Shown here: one piece after another, positions 43,471 through 52,696 of the stretch
How the letters are laid out: the number at the start of each line of letters is the position of its first letter
How positions within the stretch are numbered: position 1 is the stretch's first letter
Assembly: GCF_900107485.1 (NCBI RefSeq)
Contig: NZ_FNQE01000017.1
Location: 1 to 64,000 of the forward strand
Origin: Proteiniborus ethanoligenes
GTDB taxonomy: Bacteria; Bacillota; Clostridia; Tissierellales; Proteiniboraceae
DNA length: 64,000 nucleotides
Reading direction: 5' to 3'
Position numbers and translations under genes: made by a program
The notes under the pieces: generated by a model
The model's database searches: none
What the model saw: only the letters and a program-made list of their open reading frames with translations
Told to the model about the DNA's origin: nothing

Positions 43471-44258
43471 GCTACATCATCCTTTCCTTTAATTTCTAAT
43501 GAAGTTCTTCTATTTATTGCAATAAGAAGAATTAATACACTTAAAAACATAAGAGTTGAAAGAGCATTTATCTTAGGGTTAATTCCTCTTCTTGCCATTG
43601 AAAATATTGTAATAGATAAATTTGATACTCCTGAGCCAGTAGTGAAAAAGCTTATAACAAAATCATCTATTGACATTGTAAATGCAATTAATGCACCAGA
43701 TATAATTCCAGGCATTATTTCAGGCAATATCACCTTTCGGAAGGCATAGAAAGGTGTGGCGCCTAAATCCATTGCTGCCTCTGCTAAGTGTTTGTTTAAT
43801 TGCTTTAACTTAGGAAGCACTGATAATACTACATATGGAATATTAAAAGTAATATGTGCAAGCAGCATTGTTACTAATCCTAATTGCTTTCCAACAAATA
43901 CAAACAGGGACATCAAGGCTACTCCTGTTACTATATCAGGATTTAGCACTGGAATATAATTTAAATTCAACATAATCTTTTTCTTTAAATGTCCCATATT
44001 GTGTATCCCAATGGCTGCTAGAGTACCAATTACTGTTGCTATTCCTGATGAAAGGAAAGCTACTAATATGGTATAGTATAAAGATTTCATTATTTGTTTA
44101 TCCTTAAATAGTTCAATATACCATTTAAAAGTAAAGCCATCCCAGTTTCCTCTTGATTTAGAGTTGTTGAAAGAATATACTATGAGAACTATTATTGGGG
44201 CATATAGGAACAAATATAGCAAAAATGCATAGAATCTTTTTATCCACTTTTCTACCAT
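43467..44258 (-). CDS. potC: Spermidine/putrescine ABC transporter permease PotC
   Basis: A 263-residue inner-membrane permease with six helices. It has FNNSKSRGNWDGFTFKWY near residue 31, typical of PotC, and the ATPase docking loop EAAMDLGATPFYAFRKVILPEIMPGI (key EAAMDLGAT ... ILPEIMPGI, about 161-186). It overlaps potB by seven bases and potD by four, so the operon is tightly coupled. Confidence 0.95.
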   Translation of the reverse strand: MVEKWIKRFYAFLLYLFLYAPIIVLIVYSFNNSKSRGNWDGFTFKWYIELFKDKQIMKSLYYTILVAFLSSGIATVIGTLAAIGIHNMGHLKKKIMLNLNYIPVLNPDIVTGVALMSLFVFVGKQLGLVTMLLAHITFNIPYVVLSVLPKLKQLNKHLAEAAMDLGATPFYAFRKVILPEIMPGIISGALIAFTMSIDDFVISFFTTGSGVSNLSITIFSMARRGINPKINALSTLMFLSVLILLIAINRRTSLEIKGKDDVA

Positions 44259-45085
44259 ATTCTGCCCCCTTCCTTGTCCTTATCAAATCTTTCCATGAAG
44301 GCCATGGCTATAAGAATCATTATCATCATAATAATAGATATAGCAGAGCCAAAGTGCCAATCATATACTGTTAAAAATTGTTGCTCTATTAAGTTACCTA
44401 TAAGCATATAACGATTTCCACCTAAAAGTCTTGATATGACAAATGTGCTTACTGCTGGCATAAATACCATAGTAATACCTGATACTACCCCTGGTATACT
44501 TAGGGGAAAAATTATCTTTTTAAAAACTGTTACTCTATCTGAGCCTAAATCCTCTGCTGCTTCTATAATACTCTTATCAATTTTGCTAAGAACAGTATAT
44601 ATTGGAAGCACCATAAATGGTAAAAAGTTATATACCATTCCTAGGACAACTGCTCCATTGTTATATAGTAAATTTAAAGTTGGTAAATTTAGAAATTCTA
44701 ATAATCTATTTATAAGTCCTTGTTTTCCCAAAAGTGTCATCCAAGCATAGGTCCTTAAAAGAAAATTCATCCACATAGGAACTATAAATAAAAGCACTAA
44801 AAAATTTCTTTTCTTTTCTTCAATACTGGCTAATATCATGGCCATAGGATATCCTAATATGAAACATATAATTGTAGATATTAATGCCAATCCTGCCGAA
44901 CGACCTAGTACATTTATATAATTGGGTTGCAAAAATCTCTTGAAATTATCTAAGGTAAATTTCATTTCTTTAATATTTTGTACATTTCCTTCTGTAAGGC
45001 TAAACAATAAAACTAATAGAAGAGGCAATACAGTGAACAATATTATCCACACTACAAATGGGAAGGAGGCAACATTTTTTTTCAT
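44252..45085 (-). CDS. potB: Spermidine/putrescine ABC transporter permease PotB
   Basis: A 277-residue permease with six helices. Typical PotB segments are the loop [27 protein letters not shown] (about 104-130; key [11 protein letters not shown]) and the docking loop [27 protein letters not shown] (about 175-201). It forms the channel with PotC, lies between potA and potC and overlaps potA by four bases. Confidence 0.95.
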   Translation of the reverse strand: MKKNVASFPFVVWIILFTVLPLLLVLLFSLTEGNVQNIKEMKFTLDNFKRFLQPNYINVLGRSAGLALISTIICFILGYPMAMILASIEEKKRNFLVLLFIVPMWMNFLLRTYAWMTLLGKQGLINRLLEFLNLPTLNLLYNNGAVVLGMVYNFLPFMVLPIYTVLSKIDKSIIEAAEDLGSDRVTVFKKIIFPLSIPGVVSGITMVFMPAVSTFVISRLLGGNRYMLIGNLIEQQFLTVYDWHFGSAISIIMMIMILIAMAFMERFDKDKEGGRIW

Positions 45086-46131
45086 TCTTGAATCACCTTT
45101 TTCATAATATGAATACTTTCAGGTTCAAACACCATGCCTATTTGTGAGCCAACGGGTTCCATTACTGTACTATGTATCATCCATTCTCTCTCCCTTTCCT
45201 TCACTAGCATTTCATAGTGAACACCTTTAAATGTAACGGATGTTACCATTCCAGTAAGCATGCCCTCTTCTTCAGGTACAACCTTTATATCTTCAGGTCT
45301 TATAACTATATCCACTAATGTATTTTCCCCAAAGCCTTTATCTACACATACAAATTTTGTATCTGCAAACTCAACTAACAAATCCCTTATCATAGTGCCT
45401 TCGATTATATTACTCTCTCCAATAAAATCAGCAACAAATGCATTTTTCGGTTCATTATATATATCTTCTGGTGTGCCAATTTGCTGAATTCTTCCTTTAT
45501 CCATAACTATTATAGTATCAGACATAGTTAATGCTTCTTCTTGATCGTGAGTTACATATATGAAAGTAATTCCAACTCTTTTTTGCATGTTCTTTAATTC
45601 AATTTGCATTTCTTTTCTTAGTTTTAAATCTAATGCTCCTAATGGTTCATCTAATAATAAAACCTTAGGTTCATTCACTAGTGCTCTTGCAATTGCTATT
45701 CTCTGCTGCTGGCCTCCACTCAATGAGTCGATGTCCCTTTTTTCAAATCCACTCAAGTTCACTAATTTTAAAATCCTCTTTACTCTTTCTTTTATTTCGC
45801 TATTAGGAACCTTTTTAATCCTAAGTCCAAAGGCTATATTTTCATAGACATTCATATGAGGAAATAAAGCATATTTTTGGAATACAGTATTAATTTGTCT
45901 CTTAAATGGTGGAAGGTCATTAATCCTTTTTCCTTCAAAAATAATATTCCCATTCGTTGGTTGTTCAAAACCCCCTATTATTCTTAAGGTAGTTGTTTTA
46001 CCACAACCGCTGGGTCCAAGTAGCGTTAAAAATTCATTTTTTCTGATGTAAAGATTGATATTCTTTAATACCTCTAGGTCATCATATTCTTTTGATATGT
46101 TTTTTAAGTCTATTATTATGTTATTCTCCAT
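45082..46131 (-). CDS. potA: Spermidine/putrescine ABC transporter ATP-binding protein
   Basis: A 349-residue ABC ATPase. Walker A is GPSGCGKTT (39-47), the Q-loop is [11 protein letters not shown], the signature is LSGGQQQR (about 136-143) and Walker B is [12 protein letters not shown]; the switch His is in [10 protein letters not shown]. The C-terminal 110 residues are the regulatory OB-type domain (TOBE) of the PotA/MalK class. It is the first transporter gene, 21 bases after the HTH-cupin regulator. Confidence 0.95.
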   Translation of the reverse strand: MENNIIIDLKNISKEYDDLEVLKNINLYIRKNEFLTLLGPSGCGKTTTLRIIGGFEQPTNGNIIFEGKRINDLPPFKRQINTVFQKYALFPHMNVYENIAFGLRIKKVPNSEIKERVKRILKLVNLSGFEKRDIDSLSGGQQQRIAIARALVNEPKVLLLDEPLGALDLKLRKEMQIELKNMQKRVGITFIYVTHDQEEALTMSDTIIVMDKGRIQQIGTPEDIYNEPKNAFVADFIGESNIIEGTMIRDLLVEFADTKFVCVDKGFGENTLVDIVIRPEDIKVVPEEEGMLTGMVTSVTFKGVHYEMLVKEREREWMIHSTVMEPVGSQIGMVFEPESIHIMKKVIQE

Positions 46132-46152
46132 TTTTTTATTCCCCCTAGCTTG

Positions 46153-46692
46153 TTAAAAACTTGGTGGCGTACTCACCCAAAGTATCTTAGCTTTAGTCTT
46201 GCCTATATTTTTTATAAAATGATTAGCATGAGGTTTAAAATAAAAGCTTTCGCCTTTTTTAGCTTTATGCTTCTCATTCCCTATTTGGATAGATATAATA
46301 CCTGATAGAACGTACCCAAACTCTTCACCTTCATGGGGATAGTCTTCTTTTGAGCTACCTTCTGGCTCTAGCTCCAAAAGTATTGGCTCCATCTGATTTT
46401 TTTGAGCATTTGGTATCAGCCAATTTAAGGTATATTTATAATCTTCATTTTCCGTAACAAAAACATCATCTTTTACAAACACAATTTTTTCTTCTTCTAT
46501 TTCATTAAAAAAATCTCTTAAATTAGTCCCTAAGCCTTCCAAAATATCCATCAGTGTAGCTATAGATGGAGATGTCAAGTCTCTTTCCAGCTGAGAAATA
46601 AAACCTTTTGTTAGTTCACATCGATTAGCCAACTCCTCTTGTGTCAAAGAATTTTTGACTCTAAGTCGTCTAATCTTTTCACCTATTTTCAC
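46153..46692 (-). CDS. XRE-family regulator with C-terminal cupin domain (PuuR-like)
   Basis: A 179-residue transcription factor. The helix-turn-helix occupies residues 5-60 (KIRRLRVKNSLTQEELANRCELTKGFISQLERDLTSPSIATL in part; key LTQEELANR and ISQLER). A cupin barrel follows (about 105-175) with PHEGEEFGYVLSG and FYFKPHANHFIKN, which probably binds a small effector. As the first gene of the polyamine operon it most likely senses polyamines and represses potABCD. Palindromes TAAAC-n-GTTTA over its promoter are the likely operators. Confidence 0.9.
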   Translation of the reverse strand: MKIGEKIRRLRVKNSLTQEELANRCELTKGFISQLERDLTSPSIATLMDILEGLGTNLRDFFNEIEEEKIVFVKDDVFVTENEDYKYTLNWLIPNAQKNQMEPILLELEPEGSSKEDYPHEGEEFGYVLSGIISIQIGNEKHKAKKGESFYFKPHANHFIKNIGKTKAKILWVSTPPSF

Positions 46693-46725
46693 GGGAAATC
46701 CTCCTTGATTAAATTAGCTATTTAT

Positions 46726-46740
46726 TAAACTTTTTGTTTA
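46726..46740 (-). promoter_or_regulatory. Second candidate operator of the pot operon
   Basis: TAAAC-TTTTT-GTTTA, a 5-5-5 palindrome with the same half-sites as the promoter operator, 48 bases downstream of it (centre to centre) in the 5' untranslated region of the regulator gene. Confidence 0.5.
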
Positions 46741-46770
46741 TCATTACTAAACTATTTTGCCAACTAGTAT

Positions 46771-46800
46771 ATTATAAACAAAGTTTATTTAAAAAGTCAA
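46771..46800 (-). promoter_or_regulatory. Promoter of the pot operon with palindromic operator
   Basis: On the minus strand -35 TTGACT (46795-46800) and -10 TATAAT (46771-46776) are 18 bases apart. A palindrome TAAAC-AAA-GTTTA (46775-46787) covers the spacer and the start of the -10 box, so a bound protein would block RNA polymerase. Confidence 0.7.
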
Positions 46801-46861
46801 TAGAGTAAAAAAATATTTTTTTATGCTGAAACCCTTTAAGTGTGTGGCTTCTTTCAAAAAA

Positions 46862-46889
46862 CAAAAGAGCTTCTCAACAGAAGCCCTTC
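46862..46889 (-). terminator. Terminator of the zinc operon
   Basis: On the minus strand AAGGGCTTCT and AGAAGCTCTT pair around a GTTG-type loop and run into TTTTG. It overlaps the last codon of the Zur-type gene. Confidence 0.75.
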
Positions 46890-47328
46890 AAAAGTTTTTT
46901 TCTAATAAACATTCCTTGCAAAATCCGTAAATTTCAAATTTATGTGACTCTGGAAGAAATCCTTTCTTCTCAAATATTTCATTATCTATTTTTTCAAATG
47001 GGCAGGTGTTAATTACTTCAACTCTACCACATATTTTACATATCATGCTGTGAACATGTTCCTTTTCAAAAATAATTTGGTAGGAGCTTTTGCCATTTTC
47101 TAAACTAACTTTTTTTGCAATACCAGCATTTAGGAAAATTTCAAGATTCCTATAAATTGTTGAAAAATTAATATTTTTATCTACTTTAAGGACCTTTTCA
47201 AAAATTTCTGATGGTTCTAATAAATAATCCTTATTATCTACTAATACCTGTAGTATGATCTTTCTTTTTTCAGTTAATTTATATCCTTTTTCTTGAATAC
47301 ATTCATATAAGCTATATAGTTTGTTCAT
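46888..47328 (-). CDS. zur: Fur-family regulator, probably Zur
   Basis: A 146-residue Fur-family repressor with the winged helix in the first half (KLTEKRKIILQVLVDNKDYLLEPSEIFEKV; key TEKRKIIL and SEIFEKV) and the metal-binding half with EHVHSMICKICGRVE, which has both a His cluster and the CxxC pair, and a second CxxC at the end (FCKECL). ATG 47328 is preferred because GGAGGTG lies just before; a longer reading from 47343 would contain it. It ends the znu operon, overlapping znuB by 17 bases, so zinc sensing is the natural assignment. Confidence 0.85.
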   Translation of the reverse strand: MNKLYSLYECIQEKGYKLTEKRKIILQVLVDNKDYLLEPSEIFEKVLKVDKNINFSTIYRNLEIFLNAGIAKKVSLENGKSSYQIIFEKEHVHSMICKICGRVEVINTCPFEKIDNEIFEKKGFLPESHKFEIYGFCKECLLEKNF

Positions 47329-48175
47329 TATCTGCACCTCCATCTAAGGTGAAGGTTGTTTTCTTCTTCGTAAGTAGAATAGATAGCCTCTTATATATGA
47401 TTACAATAAATAAAATTATCAATGATACTATTACTATTGCACCACCAGGAGCTATATCTAAATAAAATGATGCAGATAGACCCATTGCTACAGAAATCAT
47501 ACCAAATAAATTAGTGTATATAAAAGCCTTCTTAAAGCTTTTAGCTATTTGAATACTAGTAGCTACTGGTACTGTCATCATTGATGATACTAACAAAATT
47601 CCTACTATTCTCATAGATAGGGTTATAGTAATAGCCACAAGCATAGAAAATATTAGGTTTAAAGTTTTTACAGGTATTCCTCTAAAATAAGCATCTCCTT
47701 CATCAAAGGTTATATAAAACAATGCTCTAAAAAACACTATTATAGTTGCAAAAATTATTACACCTAAAATAGTAACAACTATTAAATCCTTTTCCGTAAC
47801 TAAGGATATACTTCCAAACATATAATTCATAATTCCTATTGTTTTATTTTTCCCTATACTTATTAATAGGCTTGCAAAGCCTATGCCTGCTGCCATAACT
47901 ATGGCAAGAGATATTTCTGCGTACTCCTTATATTCCTTTCTCAGCTTTTCAACTAAAAATGACGCTGATAATGTGGTCAATATAGCTGCATATACTGGAT
48001 AAGTATTAGTTACCATTCCCAATGCCACACCAGCTAGTGCTGTATGAGAAAGTGTGTCTCCTACCATAGAAAACCTACGCAATACTAGAAATAATCCCAT
48101 ACTTGAACTTATTAAAGATATAATTAAGCCAATAAATAATGCTCTTTGCATAAAAGAATATGATAACATAGCCAT
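47312..48175 (-). CDS. znuB: Zinc/manganese ABC transporter permease
   Basis: A 287-residue metal permease with about eight helices, of the ABC-3 family. Typical are SSSMGLFLVLRRFSMVGDTLSHTALAGVALG (about 22-52; key MVGDTLSHTALAGV) and the C-terminal region VGILLVSSMMTVPVATSIQIA. It pairs with ZnuC. Start ATG 48175 is preceded by GAGGAGAG. Whether zinc or manganese is carried is judged from the His-rich ZnuA and the Zur-type gene next to it. Confidence 0.92.
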   Translation of the reverse strand: MAMLSYSFMQRALFIGLIISLISSSMGLFLVLRRFSMVGDTLSHTALAGVALGMVTNTYPVYAAILTTLSASFLVEKLRKEYKEYAEISLAIVMAAGIGFASLLISIGKNKTIGIMNYMFGSISLVTEKDLIVVTILGVIIFATIIVFFRALFYITFDEGDAYFRGIPVKTLNLIFSMLVAITITLSMRIVGILLVSSMMTVPVATSIQIAKSFKKAFIYTNLFGMISVAMGLSASFYLDIAPGGAIVIVSLIILFIVIIYKRLSILLTKKKTTFTLDGGADNEQTI

Positions 48176-48209
48176 GTTTTTTCTCTCCTCAATATAACCT
48201 TATATGTAT

Positions 48210-48893
48210 TTATATTTTAATATTATCTATTTTGATTTTTCTATTACCTAGATGAAATATTTTATTTGCTTTGTCCTTTAATATATCCATATCATGCAGA
48301 ACAATTACAATAGTAATTCCAAGAGTCTTATTTAACCTATCTATGATTTGGAAAAATATGTCCTGAGATTCTGCATCTATACCTATTAAAGGTTCGTCCA
48401 TAATAATTATTTCCGAGCTATTTGCAAGAAGTCTTGCCAAAAAAACTCTTTGCTGCTGTCCTCCAGAAAGGTTACCTATGAGGCTATCTTTAAAATCTTC
48501 CATATTAACAGCTTTTAATGCAGACAATGTAGAGTTTTTAATACTCCTGTTTAATATTTTCAATACTCCCATTTGTGAATATTGGCTACATCCTACTATC
48601 TCTTCTACTGTTGCTGGAAACCTAGTATTAAAATCCTTCACATTCTGAGGCAAGTATCCTACCCTATTCCAATCTTTAAAGCCCTCTATGTTATGTCCGA
48701 ATATCTCTACACTTCCCTTATTAGGCTTAAGTAACCCAAGGATTAGCTTTAGCAGTGTACTTTTAGCAGAGCCATTAGCCCCTATTATTCCTATATAATC
48801 TCCTCTTTCTATATCAAAGCTTACATTGTCAAGAACTAAGTTACTGTCATATCCAAAGCTTAAACTGTCTACACTTATTATTGCTTCTTTCAT
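48210..48893 (-). CDS. znuC: Zinc ABC transporter ATP-binding protein
   Basis: A 227-residue ABC ATPase. Walker A reads GANGSAKST (38-46), with Ala instead of the usual Gly before the Lys, a variant seen in several metal importers. The signature is LSGGQQQR (about 143-150) and Walker B is EIIIMDEPLIGID. The Q-loop is in YLPQNVKDF. It starts one base after the znuA stop codon, implying coupling, and precedes znuB by 34 bases. Confidence 0.93.
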   Translation of the reverse strand: MKEAIISVDSLSFGYDSNLVLDNVSFDIERGDYIGIIGANGSAKSTLLKLILGLLKPNKGSVEIFGHNIEGFKDWNRVGYLPQNVKDFNTRFPATVEEIVGCSQYSQMGVLKILNRSIKNSTLSALKAVNMEDFKDSLIGNLSGGQQQRVFLARLLANSSEIIIMDEPLIGIDAESQDIFFQIIDRLNKTLGITIVIVLHDMDILKDKANKIFHLGNRKIKIDNIKI

Positions 48894-48894
48894 A

Positions 48895-49848
48895 TTATTT
48901 CACCAGTGCCTTTTTTAGATTTTCTAGATTTTGCTCCATTAAAGTAATATAATCCTCTTTACTGTCCTGCTGTTCTTTAGTAAGTCCTCCAATAGGATTT
49001 AATTCAAGTATTTTTAAATTTCCTTCTTGAGCTAATAATTCCACGACTTTTGGACTAGCTAAGCTCTCTAAAAATATGAATTCGTAGCCCTCATCCTTTA
49101 TTATATCTAAAAGTCTAGCAATTGTTTTTGGACTAGGTTCTTCATGAGGAGTTATACCAGTAACGGAAACTTGCTTTAGTCCATATCGCTTTGTCATATA
49201 TCCAAAGGCTTGATGAGAGACCAATATAGTGTCTCTGTTTTTGTTACTAAGCTCCATTTGGTATTTTAAATCTAATTCTTTAAGCTTTAAAGAAAGTTCC
49301 TCATAATTCCTTTTATAAAAGTCTTCATTTTTATTATCTAATTTTGAGAATTCTATCATTATTTCATAAGCCATTCTCTCCATGTTAATAGGATCAAGCC
49401 ATATATGAGGATCATATAGCCCATGGTCATGGTTATGGTCTTCATCTTCATGATCATCATGCTCTTCTTCAAATACTTCTATAAGCTTTACATATTGACT
49501 TAAATTTAAAGTTTTAATACCTTTTCCATTTAAATTATGAGCTAGCTTTTCTGCCCAAGGCTCCATTCCCGCTCCATTAAATATGAAAATACTTCCATTT
49601 TCCACATCAGCCATTTCCTTCATTGAAGGTTCGTAGTCATGAGGCTCTGAACCATTTGGAATAATAACATTTAAATCAATTCTATCCCTTCCTATTTGTT
49701 CTGCTAAATAATATACAGGATAAAAGCTTGTATAAACCTTAAGTCCACTTTCATAGGTTCCATTGGGACTTTTCCCTGAACATCCACTCAACAATAAAGT
49801 TAACATCATTATAATAATGAGAGTTCCTTTAAATATATTTGTCTTCAT
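48895..49848 (-). CDS. znuA: Zinc ABC transporter substrate-binding lipoprotein
   Basis: A 317-residue cluster A-I metal-binding protein with a lipoprotein signal (Cys23 in LLSGC). The metal ligands appear as the His in GSEPHDYEPS, the His in YDPHIWLDP and the His in VSHQAFGYM. Between them is a short His/Asp/Glu loop EEHDDHEDEDHNHDHG (about 128-143), the feature that marks zinc rather than manganese binders. It is the first gene of the operon, with AGGAGG and a perfect palindrome upstream. Confidence 0.93.
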   Translation of the reverse strand: MKTNIFKGTLIIIMMLTLLLSGCSGKSPNGTYESGLKVYTSFYPVYYLAEQIGRDRIDLNVIIPNGSEPHDYEPSMKEMADVENGSIFIFNGAGMEPWAEKLAHNLNGKGIKTLNLSQYVKLIEVFEEEHDDHEDEDHNHDHGLYDPHIWLDPINMERMAYEIMIEFSKLDNKNEDFYKRNYEELSLKLKELDLKYQMELSNKNRDTILVSHQAFGYMTKRYGLKQVSVTGITPHEEPSPKTIARLLDIIKDEGYEFIFLESLASPKVVELLAQEGNLKILELNPIGGLTKEQQDSKEDYITLMEQNLENLKKALVK

Positions 49849-49864
49849 ATGTTTCCTCCTATCT

Positions 49865-49883
49865 AATGCAAATAGTTTGCATT
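49865..49883 (-). promoter_or_regulatory. Palindromic operator candidate for Zur
   Basis: AATGCAAA-TAG-TTTGCATT is a perfect 8-3-8 inverted repeat lying just upstream of the znuA ribosome binding site. Its position, and the Zur-type regulator at the end of the operon, make it the likely zinc operator. It differs from the known B. subtilis Zur box. Confidence 0.6.
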
Positions 49884-49967
49884 TGCTTTTGTAGATTATT
49901 ATTACCCCAGTAAAAATAATTATAACATTATTATGTATTTCATAGCGATTAATTTATAAATTTACAG

Positions 49968-49996
49968 AAAAAAAAGCGTAGAAATAATCTACACTT
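49968..49996 (-). terminator. Terminator of the lemA-TPM operon
   Basis: On the minus strand AAGTGTAGA and TCTACGCTT pair around a short loop with one mismatch, followed by a run of eight T. Confidence 0.8.
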
Positions 49997-50784
49997 TACC
50001 AACCGCCTCCAGCGCCACCACCTCCAGAGGAGCCACCACCTCCTCGGCTACCTCCTCCTCCTCGACCGCCACCTCTAAATCCTCCCCTACCTCCTCTAGT
50101 AGAAGAACGAAGTAGCATCATTGTGAGCATACCACCAAAGAACTTAAAATCAATTATTAGAAATACTATTATTCCTATAATCATTAGGATTGGTTTTACG
50201 CCATTCGAGCTAAAGCCATATTCTTCATTATATTCATAATTGTTTTGAAAATTTGAGCTTTGAAAATTATTTTCTATATTATACTCTTTAGCTACTTCAA
50301 ATAATATAGCATCAAACCCTTTTAGTATTCCTGTATTATAATCTTCCTCTTTAAAATAGGGAAATATATGTTTATCTCGTATTTCTCCTACCTTTCCATC
50401 GGGTAAGGCTCCTTCTAGTCCATATCCTATTTCTATCCATAACCTTTTTTCATTTGGAGCTATTAGCATTAGTATACCATTATTTTTTTCCTTATTACCG
50501 ATTCCCCATTTTCTAAAAAGTCTTACTGCTACTTCTTGTTCACTATTTCCATCTAGAGACTTTAATGAAGCTACTACTATTTGTGATCCAGTTTGACTAT
50601 AAAGCTGTTGGTTTATATTTATAATGTAATTCTCTAAATGATTGTCTATTATATTTGCTTCATCATAAACGTAAAATTCTTTACTTGGTTCAGGTAATTT
50701 AATTTCACTTCCATATGCAATTGGATTAAATAAAAGCATGGAAATTATCAACAAAAAACAAATACTAAATATGTTTTTTTTCAT
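49996..50784 (-). CDS. TPM domain protein with glycine-rich tail (YgcG-like)
   Basis: A 262-residue exported protein with a signal peptide (about 1-25), a TPM domain (about 38-165, with YDEANIIDNHL, FRKWGIGNKEKNNGILMLIAPNEKRLWIEIGYGLEGALPDG; key WGIGNKEKNNGIL and GYGLEGALPDG), one membrane helix (about 200-222) and a Gly/Arg/Ser-rich tail. TPM domains have been tied to photosystem II repair in plants; in bacteria the role is unclear. It follows a lemA gene by 13 bases, a pairing seen in many bacteria. Confidence 0.88.
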   Translation of the reverse strand: MKKNIFSICFLLIISMLLFNPIAYGSEIKLPEPSKEFYVYDEANIIDNHLENYIININQQLYSQTGSQIVVASLKSLDGNSEQEVAVRLFRKWGIGNKEKNNGILMLIAPNEKRLWIEIGYGLEGALPDGKVGEIRDKHIFPYFKEEDYNTGILKGFDAILFEVAKEYNIENNFQSSNFQNNYEYNEEYGFSSNGVKPILMIIGIIVFLIIDFKFFGGMLTMMLLRSSTRGGRGGFRGGGRGGGGSRGGGGSSGGGGAGGGW

Positions 50785-50797
50785 TTATTTCACCCTA

Positions 50798-51361
50798 CTA
50801 AAATTCAACTTTTGGCACTTCTTTATCTTGCTCATTAATTTCGAAATATTCTTTTTGCTCAAATCTAAAAATACCGGCCATAATATTTGTTGGAAAACTT
50901 CTTACCTTGCTATTAAATGTTTTTGCTGATTCATTATAGTCCATCCTTGATACTGCAATTCTGTTCTCAGTACCTGCTAATTCATCCTGCAATCTAATAA
51001 AATTTTCATTTGACTTTAGATCTGGATATGATTCTACAACTACATTGAGTCTGTCTAAGGCAGTTGTAAGCTGGGCATCTGCTTGTGCAAATTCTCCAGG
51101 CGTTCTAGCTGTTTCAAGCCTGCTTCTTGCTTCAGTTACTCCTAATAAAACATTTTCTTCTTGTGCTGCGAATCCCTTTACTGTACTTACTAAGTTAGGT
51201 ATTAAGTCTGCCCTTCTTTTTAACTGATTCTCAACTTGAGCCCATTTAGCATTTACTTCTTCATCTAATCTTACTAGACCATTGTAGCTACCTGCAATAC
51301 TAAAACCAAATGCTATTATTATTGCTAGAACAATAACTAGCACCATTAAACCTTTTTTCAT
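50798..51361 (-). CDS. lemA: LemA family protein
   Basis: A 187-residue membrane-anchored protein with one N-terminal helix (about 5-24) and a long helical hairpin outside. Family landmarks are YNGLVRLDEEVNAKWAQVENQLKRRADLIPNLVSTVKG (key WAQVENQLKRRADLIPNL, about 40-57) and YNESAKTFNSKVRSFPTNIMAG. It is first in a pair with the TPM gene. The function is not established; I infer that the two proteins act together at the membrane. Confidence 0.93.
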   Translation of the reverse strand: MKKGLMVLVIVLAIIIAFGFSIAGSYNGLVRLDEEVNAKWAQVENQLKRRADLIPNLVSTVKGFAAQEENVLLGVTEARSRLETARTPGEFAQADAQLTTALDRLNVVVESYPDLKSNENFIRLQDELAGTENRIAVSRMDYNESAKTFNSKVRSFPTNIMAGIFRFEQKEYFEINEQDKEVPKVEF

Positions 51362-51514
51362 AATTTCATCTCTCCTTCTATAAAATTCTCTGCTAATAAA
51401 TCCATCTATTATTCTTAAAGCTTCTATATAATTATGATACTACATTATTAATCTTTTTCCAAATCCATAAAACTATATTTTTTATTAGAATTTAGTTTTA
51501 AAATAATCTGTTGA

Positions 51515-52696
51515 TTATTCAGGTTTCACTTTATATACTATCATTTTTTCTATTGCTTTATCTATTAACTCTTCAATATTTAATACTTTCTCTGATTCTT
51601 CAATATCTTCTAATTTCGGCCTTGTCACAGGATGCTTTGGTAAAAAAACAGTACAGCAATCTTCAAATGGAAGAATTGAAGTTTCATATGTACCTATATC
51701 CTTTGATATCTCTGTAATGTCAACTTTGTCCATACCTATAAGAGGTCTTAATACAGGTATGTTAACTGAAGAATTAGTTACATTAATTCCTTTAATCGTT
51801 TGACTAGCTACTTGACCTAAGCTCTCTCCTGTAATCAATGCATCTATTTCTTCTTTTAATGCAATTTTTTCTGCGATTCTCATCATAAATCTTCTAGATA
51901 TAATAGTCATTTCATCTTCAGGGCATTTTGCATTAATCTCTTTTTGAATATCTAATATATTTACACTAAACAACTTAATTCTACCACAATATCTTGTAAG
52001 TATTTTTGCAAGTGTTTTAACCTTTTCTTCTGCCCTTTCACTCGTAAATGGATAGCTATGATAATGTACTGCACTTATCTCTACTCCTCTTTTAGCTATT
52101 AAAAAACCTGCTACAGGGCTGTCAATTCCTCCAGATAACAGTAATAGGCCTTTTCCATTTGTACCTACTGGTAATCCGCCATATGCTTTAATCTTGTCAG
52201 TATAAATATAACAATTGGTCCTAATATCTATATGCACATATGCATCTGGATTATGAACATCTACTGTGAAGCCTTCTGAGTTTTTTAATATATAAGCTCC
52301 TACTTCCCTAGCTAATTCTACTGAGTTAGGTTCAAACCTTTTATCTGCTCTATTTACATCAACCTTAAATGTTTTTATACCTTTTAGTTTTCTAGCTTCT
52401 TCTAGTGTTTCTAATGAGCTCTTCATAATCTCATCTATATCTTTTTCTATCCTATAACATGGGCTAATATTAACAATACCAAAAATTCTTCTCAGCTTTC
52501 TAATGGCTTCATCTATATAATCGTTTTCTATTTCAATATAAATTTTGCTTTGTTCTTTATAGACCTTGTTTTCTCCAATTTCATTTAATATATTTTTAAT
52601 GTTTCTTATTAGTCTGTTTTCAAAATAAAAACGATTTTTACCTTTTAAAGCAATTTCACCGAAGCTAACGCTTAACACTTTATTCAATAATCTCAC
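51515..52696 (-). CDS. thiI: tRNA 4-thiouridine synthase ThiI (short form)
   Basis: A 393-residue ThiI that activates U8 of tRNA with ATP for thiolation. It has a ferredoxin-like and THUMP region (about 55-165) and a PP-loop LLLSGGIDSPVAGFL (about 180-194). Residues CCTVFLPKHP (about 345) carry the cysteines typical of the family. It lacks the C-terminal rhodanese domain, as in B. subtilis, where the neighbouring desulfurase NifZ hands over sulfur. The same pair is seen here, with a four-base overlap to the cysteine desulfurase gene upstream. Confidence 0.95.
   Translation of the reverse strand: MRLLNKVLSVSFGEIALKGKNRFYFENRLIRNIKNILNEIGENKVYKEQSKIYIEIENDYIDEAIRKLRRIFGIVNISPCYRIEKDIDEIMKSSLETLEEARKLKGIKTFKVDVNRADKRFEPNSVELAREVGAYILKNSEGFTVDVHNPDAYVHIDIRTNCYIYTDKIKAYGGLPVGTNGKGLLLLSGGIDSPVAGFLIAKRGVEISAVHYHSYPFTSERAEEKVKTLAKILTRYCGRIKLFSVNILDIQKEINAKCPEDEMTIISRRFMMRIAEKIALKEEIDALITGESLGQVASQTIKGINVTNSSVNIPVLRPLIGMDKVDITEISKDIGTYETSILPFEDCCTVFLPKHPVTRPKLEDIEESEKVLNIEELIDKAIEKMIVYKVKPE

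Noticed and set aside
46153-46692. HTH-cupin gene as a phage-type repressor
   Set aside because: The cupin domain and its position at the head of potABCD fit a metabolic regulator; no phage genes are around.
49996-50110. GC-richer repeat at the end of the TPM gene as a mobile or tandem repeat element
   Set aside because: It encodes the glycine-rich tail normal for this family; the base bias follows from Gly codons.
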